A stretch of 64,000 bases of DNA from Hirudo medicinalis (GCA_011800805.1 MPNW01000075.1:150275-214274); one strand, 5' to 3'. Positions 34,109 to 48,115 are shown, counted from the first letter of the stretch. Notes: generated from the letters alone by a model not told the origin. Made by a program: numbers and translations.

Positions 34109-36491
34109 ATGTTTTCTGTTAAGGATATAGAATCCGGAGTGATATTTGAAAAATGCACAATTCAAGAAATAAGTGATGTCGAAAGAAAGTTGAGGTAGTT
34201 TTATACGTTTTAATTTTTGCATTTATTTGAAGGTTTCCTTATTAAACGTCCTCATATTTATGCATGTTTCCTTAAGTGAAATTTTTAAATGTAGCAAAGC
34301 CACTCAAGTACTTATTGCATGTTAATAGAGTTTTTGAATCAATAAGTGAAGTTATCAAAATTATAATAGACAGGACATTGAGAAAAAAAAGGAGGATCTC
34401 AGGCAAATGGTTGGGTAAGTAAATCTGCATTTAGAAAGCATAAGACCTTTTGAGGTAAATCTCAAATGTGCTTTATTTATCAGTGAGCGTTACAGAGAAC
34501 TCATTGAAGCTGCAGACACAATTACTGTTATGAAAAATGGAACTGAAAAGGTTGAATTTGATTTTTTTTAAAGCTCAATCATTTAATTAACTTTGCAAAT
34601 TATTCAGAAATCAAATTCGTTATAGTCATTGTTCTTAAATAATTTTTGATGACTAATTTCTTTAGGTGGCCTCTTCCATAATAAATCTTCAGGAATTGTG
34701 TCGAAACTTGAAGCAGTCCTCAATAAACTTTCATAAGTTGTCACTTTCTAATGCATCCAAAGTGCCATCTTCATTGTAAGTGTAAGAAAATCTATGTTAA
34801 TTTTTAATTATTACCTGGAGAGATGTGAGTCATCATTTGGTAATTATTCCCTCTGGATATATCAAAGTTATATTAATTTGTTTTTTTTTGTGGAAGCTTA
34901 TATGGTAGCATTCCTACTTGCAATACTAAAGTAATGGCCAAACTGTCATGTTTACATCACCACACCCATGACGAGGCATTTTTATAAATTATTAAGCATT
35001 TCTGATCTATTCGTTTGTTATGCTATTTTAATAAATTACTATCCTTATTCATATTGTTATCATTATTTATGTAAAATTCATTAAATGCAAAACAAACAAG
35101 CAAACCTTATTCAATTTTTATAATTTTGATCAGGCCCAGGAATCAGCTTAACAAATTCAATCAGGCTGTTTGCATGAAACTTCTAATGGACATTCCAAAC
35201 AAAGTAATTTTACAATTCATTACCATTGCACATTATTCAAAAATTGTCCACATTGGTTTTGCATTAATGCCTGCAAGTTAGCTCAGAGGTTCATACTCTG
35301 CAAGTGACATTAATGGAAATGATGGTTTAGTATTATTGTGATCGGCCCGACATCCTTGTCTCTGAAGCTAAGGTGATAAATTCATAAATGAATTGCAATT
35401 GCAATTACAATTGCATTTAATCACAATGACATACAAATTATTTATAAATAATAATATTAACTACCACAACCTATCATTTCTCCCTTTAAGATTTGGTCCA
35501 GCCTGGATAGAGAAGAGTATCTGAATGCAACAAGATTGTATCTCTTGGCACAATACCTGCACACCTGTTTGAGGTCGGGTCTTAACGAACACATGTCCAA
35601 GCTCGTAAACGTTATCATCAGGCAGTGGACCACAGTTAGTCACCTGCATACCACCATCACCAAGGTGACTACTGACGTCGGCAATGCTTTTGTCTTAATT
35701 ATATTGCTACATTTACGAATAATTATTATTATGTCTTCTTATTGTTATTTAGTCTTAAGGAAGGTTACTGCGGGAAGGAATTTCCAGATTCTGTGTTCGC
35801 TTGTAAACTTTTAAGGGTTATTTTCAATTAAGCATTACCTAAGGATTATTAAAGGCCTAGAGAGCTTGAATGTGGCTGAAAGGATAGGAGGATAGGAGGA
35901 TTCTGCCTCCTACGAAGCAAGCGTGCGTTCGAAACTCGTCTTGGGAGTGACATTATTTAATCAATATCAGATTAATTATATTAATAATTAATTAATAATA
36001 AATAATTAATTAATTATATTATCAGATCAATACATTGCATCTCACATTTTCCTAAGTGAAACATCGCAGTTCATCAGCAGTGGACTTAAATACGTTTCAT
36101 TGTTGTTTTTTTTAGGGAGTTGAGGCAAAGCTAATGGATGCTAAACTGTCAGAAAAGGTAATTCGTTGTAATTGTTGTGCAAGTTGATATTAATCCCTGG
36201 AGAATTATCAAATATATTAATTATTTGATATTTCCAGTCGTTCTCTCGTAAATCAATAACGTTATTTATGATAATTTTGCTTCCAGTTGACAGCAGAGTG
36301 CTTGTGTTCGATTGTTTTGTTGAGAGAAATCTCGGTCGAAGAGGTTTTCCTCCAGTTCCTGAGGTCCAGGGAGGTTGGTGTCAAGATCATCATCAATATT
36401 CATTTCCAATTTGTTTATTATTTTTAGCAGACATAAGATTGACACATGGGTTTTAATAAATATACGGCTTGGTGCCTTTCACAATAATCTA

Positions 36492-36527
<36 letters not shown>

Positions 36528-39500
36528 AATGGTCCTTACCACAATGCCAACAACCACAGGAGCTGATCAAGCAACACTTGGACTCTTGTGGGTTGGATGC
36601 AACAGTTAAGCCTCTCCTGCGCGATGTCACGAGCGTCATCATCACCACTCTAAGACAGGTGGAAGCGGTGTTTGTGGAGAAGAAAGATGGAGGAGGTTGA
36701 CTTAAATGATTGTGATTGTGATTGTGGCAGTGTTAAAAAGGATGATGATGGTAATGGTTGAAAAGGTGAATGTGATGATAGAATATCCTGATTGATAAGG
36801 TTGTTCGCACGAAATCTTGAATATTACACAATAAGAGCTTTTTATTTCAAACCTCCAGGTTTATTGATCTCGAAGCTTCAACATGTTCTTGCTTGCAATA
36901 ATTCTGGTGAGGGACACTTCTACAAGTTCACAATTACATGTTTAAGCCTTGTTTTTGACCACACATGTTTCTTGGTTATCGTTGCAGTACTTGCTTTTAT
37001 TTATTCTTATTTCAATTATCTCAATTATTTTTATCGTGTTAATGACTAACGTAAAGTTAAAATATAATAACTTAATCTATTTTGTAGATTTCTTTGGTCA
37101 AAATGGTTTCTCATTGTCTGAGGCTGCCATGAAGTACCTTCCAGCACATGTGCTTGGTGAGATTTATTGGATTTTTAATTATCTTGTTAATAACTGAGCT
37201 GTGAGGTTATTGTTTGTATTGAGATCTATCTATAACAGCTAGTCATTTGGACTCTTAGAAATGGTCAAGTCAGATGAAGTTTTGGATTGTCAGATTTTCA
37301 AATGGACAATTCTCTAAGATATTCTCATTTTTAACATGAACGAGTTTATTCTGTTGAAAACTGATTTCTCAGATTTCAAACCAAGCTTAAAGGTTCCCTT
37401 GAGACCGGTCGATAAAAGTTTCACAATTGAACACTGCTCCGAGTTTATCGTCAGGTGAGTTGTTTTCAATGCTTACAATTTAATGTTTAAAAAAAATCTA
37501 TGTGACATTCACACAGGATGTATCCAATGCAATCCAACGAAATATTAATGTTATATTAGCAAAAAAGCTTTAACTTATTGATAAATTGATATACTATTTT
37601 ACAACATCTGCTGAATGTTTCGATACAAGGAATAATAATTGGTGTTTTATTGAAAGCTCTTCAGAGCATGTTCACAAGGGAGTAGAGAGTCTGCTGAGCT
37701 TTGTCACCACAGTAAGAGCACTGTCGGGCATTAGGGATGCCATCTATCAGCTTGTCAAGGAGGTTCGATAAACTTATAACTCATAGTGTCAATAAACACA
37801 ATGTGTTTAGGATGGATTGGATTTATAATATTAGTTACGGCATTGATGCTGTTGATGTTGTCTATTTGAAATTAGTTATTAATTTTTAGTGGTGATTGGT
37901 GTTATTTTAGTTCTGAAAATAAGTTTAGTCATGATTCTTATTCTAGTTCTCATGATAATTTTAGTTCATGTTTTAGTTCTAGAAAATTCATAATTTTAGA
38001 ATTTAACATGTAATTTCATTTTGAATTTCATTATGAATGTTTTATTCATAAAATGTCACTATTAATTTGTAAAAAAGCACACATCTCAAAAGACTTGTGC
38101 ATCCCATTCCTTCTTCCACTTGTCATTATTCCACTTTAAGAATATTCATTCAACAAATGCTTGAGAGGAAAAAAAAAGTTTGCAGTAGGTTATCTATTTC
38201 ATTGGCCTATGTTACTTCTTAATAGAATATGGAGACTTGCAACTGGCAGACTCTGTGCACTGAGGTCATGGGTCATGAACTTGATATCTGGGGCCAGCTG
38301 TTAAGGGAGCACTTTCTGGATAGGTTAAAGGTGAATGTCTCATTTTATAGTATGGTGTGATGCTGTTGTTGATGACATGGCTAGCTTCATGCGAGCCATA
38401 ATTTATGAAAACTCAATCTCATTTAAGTATATTATTGTTTTTTTTATTGAATCTCCTGAATGAAACAAAGTCTTTTCTAATTAGTTACTTTTTTTTTTAA
38501 CCTGGATCTCTGAAGGTTCATTTGCTTGTCAAAAAATGAGGATTTTATGTCTGAGATGGGTTGGATAAAGTGTTCCAAAATATTATATTAAACCCTTGAA
38601 ATCACAGTATTAAATATCATCAGACATGCTGATGTCAGTAAGGTGTCAAACAGTTACTCTTAAAAATGAATATTGACAAGAGAAAAAATTGTAAATTTCA
38701 TTTACACCATCAGGTGATGCTTCAAGATCAGATGGATTCTCTTTTGTCATCTACCAAAGTTAATGTCTCGAAGACATTGGAAGACTTTGCTGATCTCAAT
38801 AAGAAGTGAGAATTATGATAAGGATGATACTGTTGGTGATAAAGTGTCCTAGTGGCAACAATAATAATTTGTCGATAGAATCTCAACAAATTCTTGGAAT
38901 TGTTGTCAGTTAACTTGTTTTCCTTTAATTTCCATGAAATATTGTGGTGACTTTTATTGTTACTTAAAAATATTTGTTTATTACAATTATACTAATCCAT
39001 TATTAATTTTAACCAGGGTTCTCATGCCAGAGAGAAACCTTTCAAGTTATGTTTGGTCAGAAGGTTTAGGGGATGTACCCCAGAATGCTGTCTGGACCCC
39101 CATAAATCAGAAGGTGGGCAATAGGGAGGGTGGCCTACACATGAAAGCTAAAGGTCACACACCCGGAGTTCAAAGGTCAATACTTCTATTTTTCTGCTTT
39201 AATAATTGAGATATTGATTAACAATTCGTACGTAAACTAATTCATACTTGAAAATGCTAGGTTTTATTGTACATTAAATGATTTGCATGAAGTTATCCCT
39301 GATAAAATGTCAAAAGTTAACACGCCAGTGACAAGACACATCTAGCTATTAAGTTTTGAATCAAAATAAACATTTATTTAAACTAATATATTTTACTGAT
39401 CTTAGAGAAACATTATTTTGCAGCTTGTGCCAGTCCATTGATAATAAAGTGAAAATCTTACTCGAGGATGTCATGAGCTACGTAAATCCTCCTCTCTTTC

Positions 39501-42500
39501 AAAATGCCGACGTGGTTGCTCAGGCCGGTCATGATTCCTCTTCAACCACGTCCCTCATTTCTTCTGTGTCTGGGTTCCTTCCTTCTGTTTTCTCTTCATG
39601 GCGTGGTACATCACCTTCATCTCCTCATTTGAGTTCAACTCTTGAAGATTCGTTTGCCGACAGGGTGCAGGTTCAAGACCTGCTTCGGACCACTTGCATT
39701 TCATTTATGAATAAGTGAGTCGGTCATCTAAAATGGCATTGTCTATTGTTCATTACTACTGGAATTTATCTGGATTTAATAGATTTAATTTGAAATTCAT
39801 CAAAATCAATTGTTTATCTTAATAAATTAATTAGAGTTTAATTAGAAACATCGATTTTAAAGTAGTTTCAAACTGTTGTGTCATTGTGTCAATATTTATT
39901 TGTTTATTCTTCTAGCCTACTCGAATTTCTGAAATTGTTGCTGCACACTTACCAAGATGAAGTAAAAAGCATAGAAATGACCAACAGTAACATCTCCATT
40001 ATTCTGCAAAGGTAATACATAAAATTTCTTACAAAATACATCAGGAACGCATATTTTGTCATGCATTACGTTCAAGCATTTTTAAATAACTGGTTTCAAT
40101 TAAAGTTGCAAAACAGTGTGATGGCTTGTTAGCTTCAGAATGAAAGTTAGCTTATTAGCATTCACACTTTTTTTATTTGATGTCGTGAAATAAATAAATC
40201 AGAATAATAAATCGTCCAAAAGGACTATCCGAGGGGATGTATCCCCGCTAGTAATAAAGCAACGTCTATTATTATTATTATCTGTAATTATTCCTGACAT
40301 AATTGATTACTGATGCTGAGACATGAGCTACAGAAGGAATAGAAAACTCAGCAATTTTTGGTTCAATCTGATCATATCCAGAGCTGTGTGAATGTTTGAG
40401 AGATCTTGTTATATATTGTAAGCACTTTTTCAGAAGCCACTGATGCGATTCAATGAGACAAAGAATTCTTGAGATAGTCTAGGAAAATTTTTTACGACTT
40501 TGATATCTTTGAGACAGTTCCATCAGCAATTTTCAAAAACAACTTTTTGTATCTTGTAATACTAATAGGAGTTATTTAGAATGGTGTCATATTCAGAGGT
40601 GCTTTGTCTTTTTCATCCACTTTTTTTATGACATTCCCATTCAGGTTCTTCCAAATCGCCTCTCTTAAATTTTTCAGTGTCATGTTGACATCCATTGCCA
40701 TCATTAAAAAAAGTGGCTCACTTGATTCGGGTAAAAAAATAGCCGTCACTGCTATTGCCTGGCTCTGTCATTTTGATAGCATCTGTTGAAATAAGCAAGC
40801 AGGGCTGTTTGCAATGTTGAACATTGTCTCCTTTGGTCCATGTGATCTCTCCTAGTGATTTCTAGCCTTGCCAGTCATTCATTGATTTGCCAGAACATCT
40901 GCTCAGAGTTATCTGCATGCCTATTGGTGGGAATGACTGATTGATGAAGGGCTTGTCTGATGCCATGGTGAGCATGGAGTGTATTTGTGGAGGCAATTTG
41001 TTAGACCGCATTTGCCACGTCCCTTTTTGTTAATTATGAAATACTTATGATGGTGATCTTGTATATCATAAGGACCTTTACATGGTGGAGCATTGATGGC
41101 AAATTTGTGTATGTTACTAGAAGCATATTTGGAGCTTTCTTTGATAGTGGAAGCGAATTTTTCATCCATAAATTTTCAGTTTCACTACTGGCAAGCCCAA
41201 ATTTTTGACAGATGTCACAAACATTTGGCACCTTTATGATCAGGAATACTTATCGTAAAATGAGGATGAAGTTGTGAAGCTGATCTGGCACCACAGCCCA
41301 GATCAATACCGTGGGCATCGGTGATGCCATATCTTTCACAAAACTGAAAAGCTTGCAGAATCTGTCCAAGCTTTCTTGCTCAACCATTACATGAAATTTC
41401 TTTCTGTTGTAAGTTGTGAATGTACAGTGCTGGAAAAAGGGTTAAGACAGTCCCTACTTTTTCCAGTAACTTAAGTTTAAAACAGCTTATAAAGCTCAAA
41501 TTTAGAAGAAATGTGTAATATCCTTACAGAATATAGCTCATAAGTTTTTGTTCACTTTGGTTAAGAATTAAGCATAAATTTCAGTGTTTTGGAAACAAAA
41601 TTTATTTAAAACCAAATAAAATAATATTTCAATAGGATGTTATTCCTCCTTTCTCGAAAATAACATCAATGCACCTATTTTTCATGGAGGAAATCAGTGT
41701 TTTGATGTTTTGTTTTTGTTTTTTTGAGCAATTTTATTTATTAACTAAGAACAACAGTAACCAACAGAAAAAAGGAAACCAAGTAAAATAACTCAAGGGT
41801 CAGCTTTAAGGAAACGCTTCCGCTATCAGACCGACCCTCCTTAACACGTTACAAGTTGGCGTATTTACAAAAGTAAGCAAAAATACTCAGAAAAGAAAAC
41901 CGCACAATATGTACAACTTATAAGCTTTTTTAAATAACAAATATAGAATATTAAAAGGACAGGATAGAGATTGATCTTTTATTGATAATGGAATTGTAGA
42001 ATATAATCTTGGACCATAGCATTGAATGGAAAAGAGTTTGAACAGACATAGTAAATGAGGGACTATATTCATATGTAGTACGAAGAAAGTGGGTAGGGTT
42101 ATTGTAACTATTACTATCTGAAAAAAAACCTGTAAATATCTTAGGAAGGGCATTGTAATCATAACAAAACATAAAAAGTGTGACTTGTAAACAGTGGATC
42201 TGATAAATGATCAGTAGGTTATTATTTACAAACGTCGACTTAGTTGAAGATAAATGGATGAAGTTTTCATCCAGGTGTCTCCAGGTGCTCCAAATTGCTT
42301 CTATCAAATCTTTTTCAGAGTCATATTTATGTCCACTGCCATTAACTGATCTTGAAAGAAGACCGCAGACATTTTCAATTGGATTCAAGTCAGGGGAACA
42401 TGCAGGCCAATCCATAACCTGCATGTTGGACTCCTGGAACAATGCTCTTGTTGTCTTTGAAACATGAATTGGAGTGTTATCTTGTTGAAATTCATGTTCT

Positions 42501-45500
42501 TTTGTTTCAACATAAGGAAGGAGATGATCCTTGAGCATTTGGATGTATTTCTGAGAGTCCTGCCTTCCTTTCAAAAGCACTAGCTCAGTCTTCCCAAATG
42601 CTGAAATTCCTCCCCAGACCATTACAGAACCTCCTCCATGTTTCCTGCCAAAAACAACATCTTTTTCTTTTCTGAGGTCATGCCAGTAGTACTTACAACC
42701 ATCTGGCCCATCTAGATTGAATTTTTTCTCATCTGAGAAAATCACGCGTTCCCACCTTTCATTATAATTGACCATCTCTTTGGACCAGAGGAGACGTTTT
42801 TCCTTGTGATGGTTTTCAATGCTAGAGCTCGCTTTCTCATTTCGTACTTCAGCTGTCCACTTGAATTAAGATAGTTGCAGACTGTCCTCACTTGAACATC
42901 CAAATCCAACTTGTCCTTTAGCTGCTTATAAGAATATTCTCCTCGTGAAGCCTCCCCGATGAGATGAGAGTCTCTGACTCTGTTTCGAGAGTTTTTCGGT
43001 CTTCCGCCCACATACCTCTTCCCGTATGAGTCTGGATCATCTAACAAACATTTTATGACAATTATTGATCTATTCAATTCCTTAGCAATCTTTCTTATTG
43101 AATAGTTTGCTTTCCTGAAGGCCACAATTTGTCCTCTTTCTTCTTGTTTTGAAAACTGCTTGCATTTGTTGCTCTGAGCAGACGGCTTGAGATGATTTGC
43201 CTGTTGACGTGTCGACTGATTGCATTGGCATGCGGCTTCTCTGGGTGTTTTCACAATCTTTTTCAATTCATTTTTAGACTGCAGTGAATAATCTGTTTCA
43301 CTCATCATCTTCTGTTAGATATGTTCATCTATTTGTAATTTCTCACAGCCAGCTGCAAGTTGCCAAAGGAAATCGATAGTGACTTTCCTGGCCACCCTAA
43401 CATTTCATTGAATCTCTCAACAAACATGCTTTCTTGGTGCAAATCTCTCTGAAGTTGTTCAAACTTTTTGACCTGGATCCAGCTTGGCTCCTTGTACCTG
43501 TGGTGTGCTGCAAACTTTAAAATGTTGTGTAACACATAAACTGATTGTGATGGACATGCAAAAATACTACCACCTCTGTCTATTAACAAAGAAATCAATG
43601 TGATATGTTGCTGATCACAACAACTATTCTTAAAATCTGGATTGAAGTTATTGACAGAGATTCTGGTAACTGATTGCATGTTGGAATCATACAACACAGT
43701 CCTATTTTGCAAATTTAAGGGCATGCACTGATGTATGAGTGAAACTGTTCTGAGATTCTCAGTGCATGATCTGCTCATAAGTCCTGTGAAATTTCCAATA
43801 AGTGAATTGAATTGAGGCTCTTTGTAGTTAAAGTCTGTGACCTCATTGCAAACCCTTCAATCATTCCCCTGTGCTTGGCTGCAGAACTTTCCTGCTGCTT
43901 GTCACAAAAGTGGAAGATCTCACCTAATTTGATGTTTTGGCAACCCAATCCATGTGGCATCCTAGTGTTGATGTGAAAATTACTCAACCATTTTTTTTAA
44001 AGATATCTTGCCTTTTACTCGGTGGAGCTTACAATGACCCTCTGCTTTACACTTCAACACAGTGGTGCAATAAAATAAAATCCATGAATTGTTCAGAAGT
44101 TTCATCACAAATCAAAGAAGTTCCAGCGAACGAGTAACGGTCGTTGTATCATGCAAAACCCATAAAATTTAAGAGAATAAATTTTTACAATTATTTTGTA
44201 ATTTTATTTTTAAAAAATATAATTTTACTGCCCCTTGGAATAAAAATATATGTGCTGGTGCAAACCTGCAGAGCTTGAAGGGTCATTGGATGCTAGCAAT
44301 AACAATGATGATGACACAAACAAACGACGAACAATATTTTTCGACAGGGCCCTTTACTTGGGCAGGATTAGTTGTGGCCTTTGTGATTTGAGTCCCTCTC
44401 TTCAGCGATGCATGATTCAAGATGGCGAACAAACGACCGAGACCTCCACGCCAACCTCCAAGTGACTTTTGTCATTTTTATTTATTCTTTCTTAATTCAT
44501 GAAAATGGTCATTAATTTGTCTCAAAATATCACTTGAATAATTGCATGTAAAATTTTGTGTTGTCATTTAGTGAATCTTTGAATAATCTAGGTCGTGTTG
44601 ATTGATTTAAGGTATGCATTTACAATTGCTTATTAATTACTGTTGTTCAAGAAGTCATGAACACTTTTTGGCTTCATCAGTCATGAATAAATAATGATAT
44701 TAACTAATATTATAATTGATTAATTCTTATTATTATTATAATTAAGCAGGAGCTGGAAGAGTTTAAAACAAACAAACAGCCAAACTTCTCAGAACAAGAA
44801 CTGGTTGGACCTCGTGGAAAAACTTGAAGGTTTCAGCCAGGATGTTTATGTGTGGGTTGATTTTCTTATGAAACAATCATTTTTTTACTCATAAGGGACT
44901 CTTAGTGAGAATCTGATCATTACAACCACACAAGATGTATGATGAAGCAGACAAAAATTATTGTTCTTAATTTTGCACTTACTTTAAAATAATTTAGTTT
45001 AAACAAGTTTTGTAAAAATAAGCTCCCATTTAGAGGAGATTGCTTTTTCAGTTGTATGCTTGCACTGTTTTAGTACGAAAAAAACTTTGTCACTAAATTT
45101 ATATTTGTAGTTTTTAATAACCGACCGATATATTATTTTTTTTTTAAATAATTGTGTATTAATTATTTTAGGATATGGTCAGAATATGTCATGGCCACTC
45201 TCTTGACAGAGTTCAAGGATAACCTCTGGCATAGAAAAGAAAACACTTATTCAGCCTTCATATCGTCTTGCACTGTGAGTGCCTAATATATCTTCAAATG
45301 TTTGTTTGCTCATTGTCCACCCAACTATCTGTAATTATTATTTTTGACATGCTTAAAGATATTTGTGTAATGTTTTCATTTTTTTTTAAGCTTGTATAAG
45401 TAACTTGAGTTGAAATTAATTTGTATGATACAAATTTAATAATAAAGTGTCTCAGAAAAGTGTGCTAGAAGCAACAAATAGTGCAGCTGTTTAATGAGTG

Positions 45501-47530
45501 TGATGATGATAGTAATGCTAATGATTGCAGCAGTGGGATTCAACAGTAATCGAGGAAGAAAATGAGGAGGGCAATGTTGTCAAGTCGACCATAAAAGTTC
45601 CCATGCAGGTAATTAGATATCATTTGTAAACATCATTATGCATCCTCAGTTTTTGTTAAAGTTTTATGGTAAAATGTAGAAATGATCTTTGTATTGTTGG
45701 AGATTGTATCAATGCATCAATTACTTGTGTTTGCATTATTGCCAACTTTAAATAAAGTTGTCATCAAAGTATAAATATTATTATTATTACTTTACTTTGT
45801 CTCAGGCTTCTTGGTTTATTCAAGATTTGTTATACAAACTTTGCATGCACATCAACAAGATAGGAGGACATGTCATATCAGGGTTTGTGGATTTAGTTGG
45901 CTCTTCTGAATATCGATATTTATTTTAAAAATAAATTAAGATGAGAAGAAATTAAATAATTGATTAAACACTTGCAACATGCACAGGTCTACCACCAGTA
46001 ACTTGGCCAAAAAGCTATTGGGCAGCATTTTGTCAGTTTATGGCGATCTGCTTTCGTCCTCTTCGCCATCAATCCATCAAAGTCGAGCTTTGCAGATGTG
46101 GTTTGATGTTAAATATTTGGTCGGCGTTCTGTCTTCTGCCAAAGACGAGGTAATTACTTTGTGGCACAAGAGCTTCTTATGTCATATTAAGCTACATTAC
46201 AGTATAAAATGTGTCTTTCTTATTAGTTAGTGTCTTTTAGTGTCTTATACTCTTACAAACTGAAAGAGTAAATGTATTTGTTTTATTTTATCTATCATTC
46301 TTTTACAATATTTTTGTAATTTGAATTAAAACTGCTCTTTTGAAATCTTCTAAAAATCCTTTTCATGTTGTGCCTCAAGTAAATGCAACATTGTTGACTA
46401 AAGTTAGATAAACAATACTATCCTGAAACATCACCGTCTACCTCCAGGCAGCAGGCACGGACAAGATGTCGTCTGAAGTTTTGGAAACGTTGGAGAGTTA
46501 TGTGGATCCTTTCGACCTGGATGTTTTTAGGCCTTACATTAAGAAGCACCTCAACAGGCTCCTCCAAAGGAGTAGTGTGAGTTCATGTGCATGAATACAC
46601 TCAGAAGTGATTGTCATCCTCCTCATTCCCATGCATTAATTTGGTCCGTGCATTGTGCTTTCATCAATTTTGAGTACAAGAATTATTACTTGATAAAATT
46701 TAATTAATACAAAAATTATTTTATATCATATTATTTAAAATAAATTCATTTGTTTGTCCATTATCTAGCAATTTCACTTTTCCAAATCTTTTTGTTAGTT
46801 TGTCTGCACCCTTAAAAACATTCCTACTAACTTCATCAACAATAATTTTCATTGTTAATCAAGTTCTGTATACACAAAGATGTTTTGTCAGGTACTCTAT
46901 GGACTGATTCTAATTTCCGAGAGGTCCTCATTCTCCTCTGTGCTGCCCTCAACTTCAGGGCAGGAACAGCATCACATTGTACCCCTCTCGACGGGGCTCA
47001 ACAGGTTCCCCCTTCTTCCGCTACCTCAGCAGGCCAACCAACTCAACATGGATGCTGCCACTACAAAGGTTTGTTCGGGTTTGGATGTGTACTTGTAAGA
47101 GTGATTAAGATTTAACTTTATTATAGTTTTGGGTTCATCAAGGTCATGTTCTTTGAGCTTACTACATTATTACTTATTACATTTGGCCTGTAAGCTGTGA
47201 CATCCTATGAGAAATAGAACGATTGCAAATTAATACAAAGGCCATCGGTTAACCAACATTCAACAATGTAATTTACAGCTACTTGGGTACCATATCAATT
47301 AATCATACAACAAATTATAATAAACATTAACTTTTTAGTGATTACCTAACAATTTGAACCTCGTCTCTTAGCTCTCCCAGAAAGCACTTCAATTGGTGGG
47401 TTCCGTTCAGGGCAACAAGACCTTCAACACTGCCTCCTCCGCACTTCCATCCCCATTGTCCCTTCCTCAGAAGGAACAGACGTCCCGTTCCCCCACCCAG
47501 CTGGTTCATCCTCTTTCTTGGAGCAGATGA
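34109..47530 (+). CDS. COG1: Conserved oligomeric Golgi complex subunit 1
   Basis: 26 exons: 34109-34194, 34370-34414, 34484-34550, 34666-34775, 35134-35203, 35491-35664, 36116-36157, 36287-36373, 36560-36695, 37088-37156, 37373-37454, 37657-37762, 38226-38330, 38714-38805, 39017-39175, 39424-39714, 39916-40011, 44348-44461, 44750-44851, 45172-45274, 45531-45608, 45806-45882, 45987-46149, 46448-46576, 46892-47068 and 47372-47530. All phases match and give 972 residues (human 980). COG1 is a lobe A subunit of the COG tether for retrograde vesicles within the Golgi. Hallmarks include KKKEDLRQMVGERYRELIEAADTI near the N-terminus, LLMDIPNK|IWSSLD, LLSFVTTVRALSGIRDA, YVWSEGLGDVPQNAVW, SRALQMWFDVKYL and DPFDLDVFRPYIKKHLNRLLQR. 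The first exons are firm. The last exon is the least sure: another open frame there runs to 47574. Confidence 0.94.
35268..35375 (+). repeat. Possible SINE fragment in COG1 intron 5
   Basis: Starts with GCAAGTTAGCTCAGAGG, matching the SINE head, but the rest diverges and no B box is clear. Confidence 0.4.
36493..36526. repeat. (GAT)n microsatellite in COG1 intron 8
   Basis: About 11 tandem gat units. Confidence 0.9.
40320..41424 (-). mobile_element. Unclassified degraded coding remnant, left part (COG1 intron 17)
   Basis: The minus strand holds broken frames from about 41420 to 40920 with a cysteine-bearing segment (VCDICQKFGLAS) and HGIDLGCGARSASQLHPHF, interrupted by stops. I do not recognise the family. 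It lies immediately beyond the Tc1-like element and may belong with the frames at 43329-43987, split by that insertion. Host-gene origin cannot be excluded, but the intronic setting and decay suggest a transposon. Confidence 0.4.
41425..43310 (-). mobile_element. Tc1-like DNA transposon, broken (COG1 intron 17)
   Basis: Frame 42742-43308 encodes the N-terminal helix-turn-helix region (EERGQIVAFRKANYSIRKIA, then GGRPKNS). A frameshift near 42770 leads to the catalytic part at about 42240-42775: FSDEKKFN (first D), VMVWGGISAFGK, QQDNTPIH (second D) and SPDLNPIEN (E), giving DD34E spacing. ENVW has become ENVC. The C-terminus is cut off by a LINE fragment at 41715-42252. A TA followed by CAGTGCTGGAAAAAG at 41423-41439 could be one terminal repeat. 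I see no matching end near 43310, so the 5' part may be lost. Confidence 0.8.
41715..42252 (-). mobile_element. LINE 3' fragment inserted in the Tc1-like element
   Basis: Matches the LINE copy at 10975-11390 along its length (for example gacttgtaaa, tagttgaagata, and the UTR motif cttccgctatcagac near 41817). It runs in frame with the end of the transposase ORF, which therefore reads through into LINE sequence (YNALPKIFTGF). The insertion is younger than the Tc1 copy. Confidence 0.75.
43329..43987 (-). mobile_element. Unclassified degraded coding remnant, right part (COG1 intron 17)
   Basis: Two overlapping minus-strand frames (43329-43778, 149 codons; 43775-43987, 70 codons) read as one protein with a frameshift. 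Visible segments include GEIFHFCDKQQESSAAKH, LQNRTVLYDSNMQ, SLLIDRGGSIFACPS and KFEQLQRDLHQESMFVERF. No family is recognised. It ends where the Tc1-like element starts. Confidence 0.45.
45001..45110. repeat. Single arm of the foldback element, in COG1 intron 19
   Basis: Near-identical reverse complement of about 31402-31495 (caagttttgtaaaaataagc ... aaaactttgtcactaaattt). Confidence 0.75.
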
Positions 47531-48115
47531 GCACTCTTTTCAGCAGCTCATCTGCCACCACCCTCTACATTAAATGAGGCTTCAGACTGCTCATGCTACA
47601 ACAAGCTTTCAGGTGGAGAATCAATCAATTTAATTTGTTTCCTCTCGGATCAGAGATTTCAGTTGCACTAGGATGGGTTTGATTGTTGGTTATTGATTAT
47701 TATTTGGGTTGATTATTGTTGGTTCTTGTGCTTTCAAAAATAAAAATGGAGTTGGCACTTAGTTGCAATAACAATGAATTTGACAAGGCTAGTGACTTGT
47801 TTTCCTCACAAGATTTCATTAACAGTAAGCAGAAAATTCTCACTATGAACAACGATTACAACAAATATAAAAAATATCAACAAGAACCACGTGATGGTAA
47901 CAGTGACTTCGACACCACAAAAACTGGCGATAACTCAACAGGTAGAGTGAGAAGTTATGGTCGCCTCTTTTTATCCGGGGATTCTGAAAGAGTTTATTAC
48001 ATTTCATCACAAAGATAAATTCTAAATAAAATAAATATTGGCAGAGTGATTGACAAATGATAATTGGCAAATAAGAGCCGGCATTAACTCCCAGAACTGA
48101 GGAGTGAATCATAGA
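47531..48115. other. Convergent 3' region of COG1 and ZFR-like gene
   Basis: Probably contains the 3' UTRs of both genes. AATAAA-like signals occur on the plus strand near 47738 and 48025. An open frame on the plus strand (47746-48018) has no recognisable motif. Confidence 0.4.

Noticed and set aside
47716..48018. Plus-strand frame of 100 codons downstream of COG1
   Set aside because: No recognisable domain, and it lies in the likely COG1 3' UTR. A real small protein is possible but unsupported.
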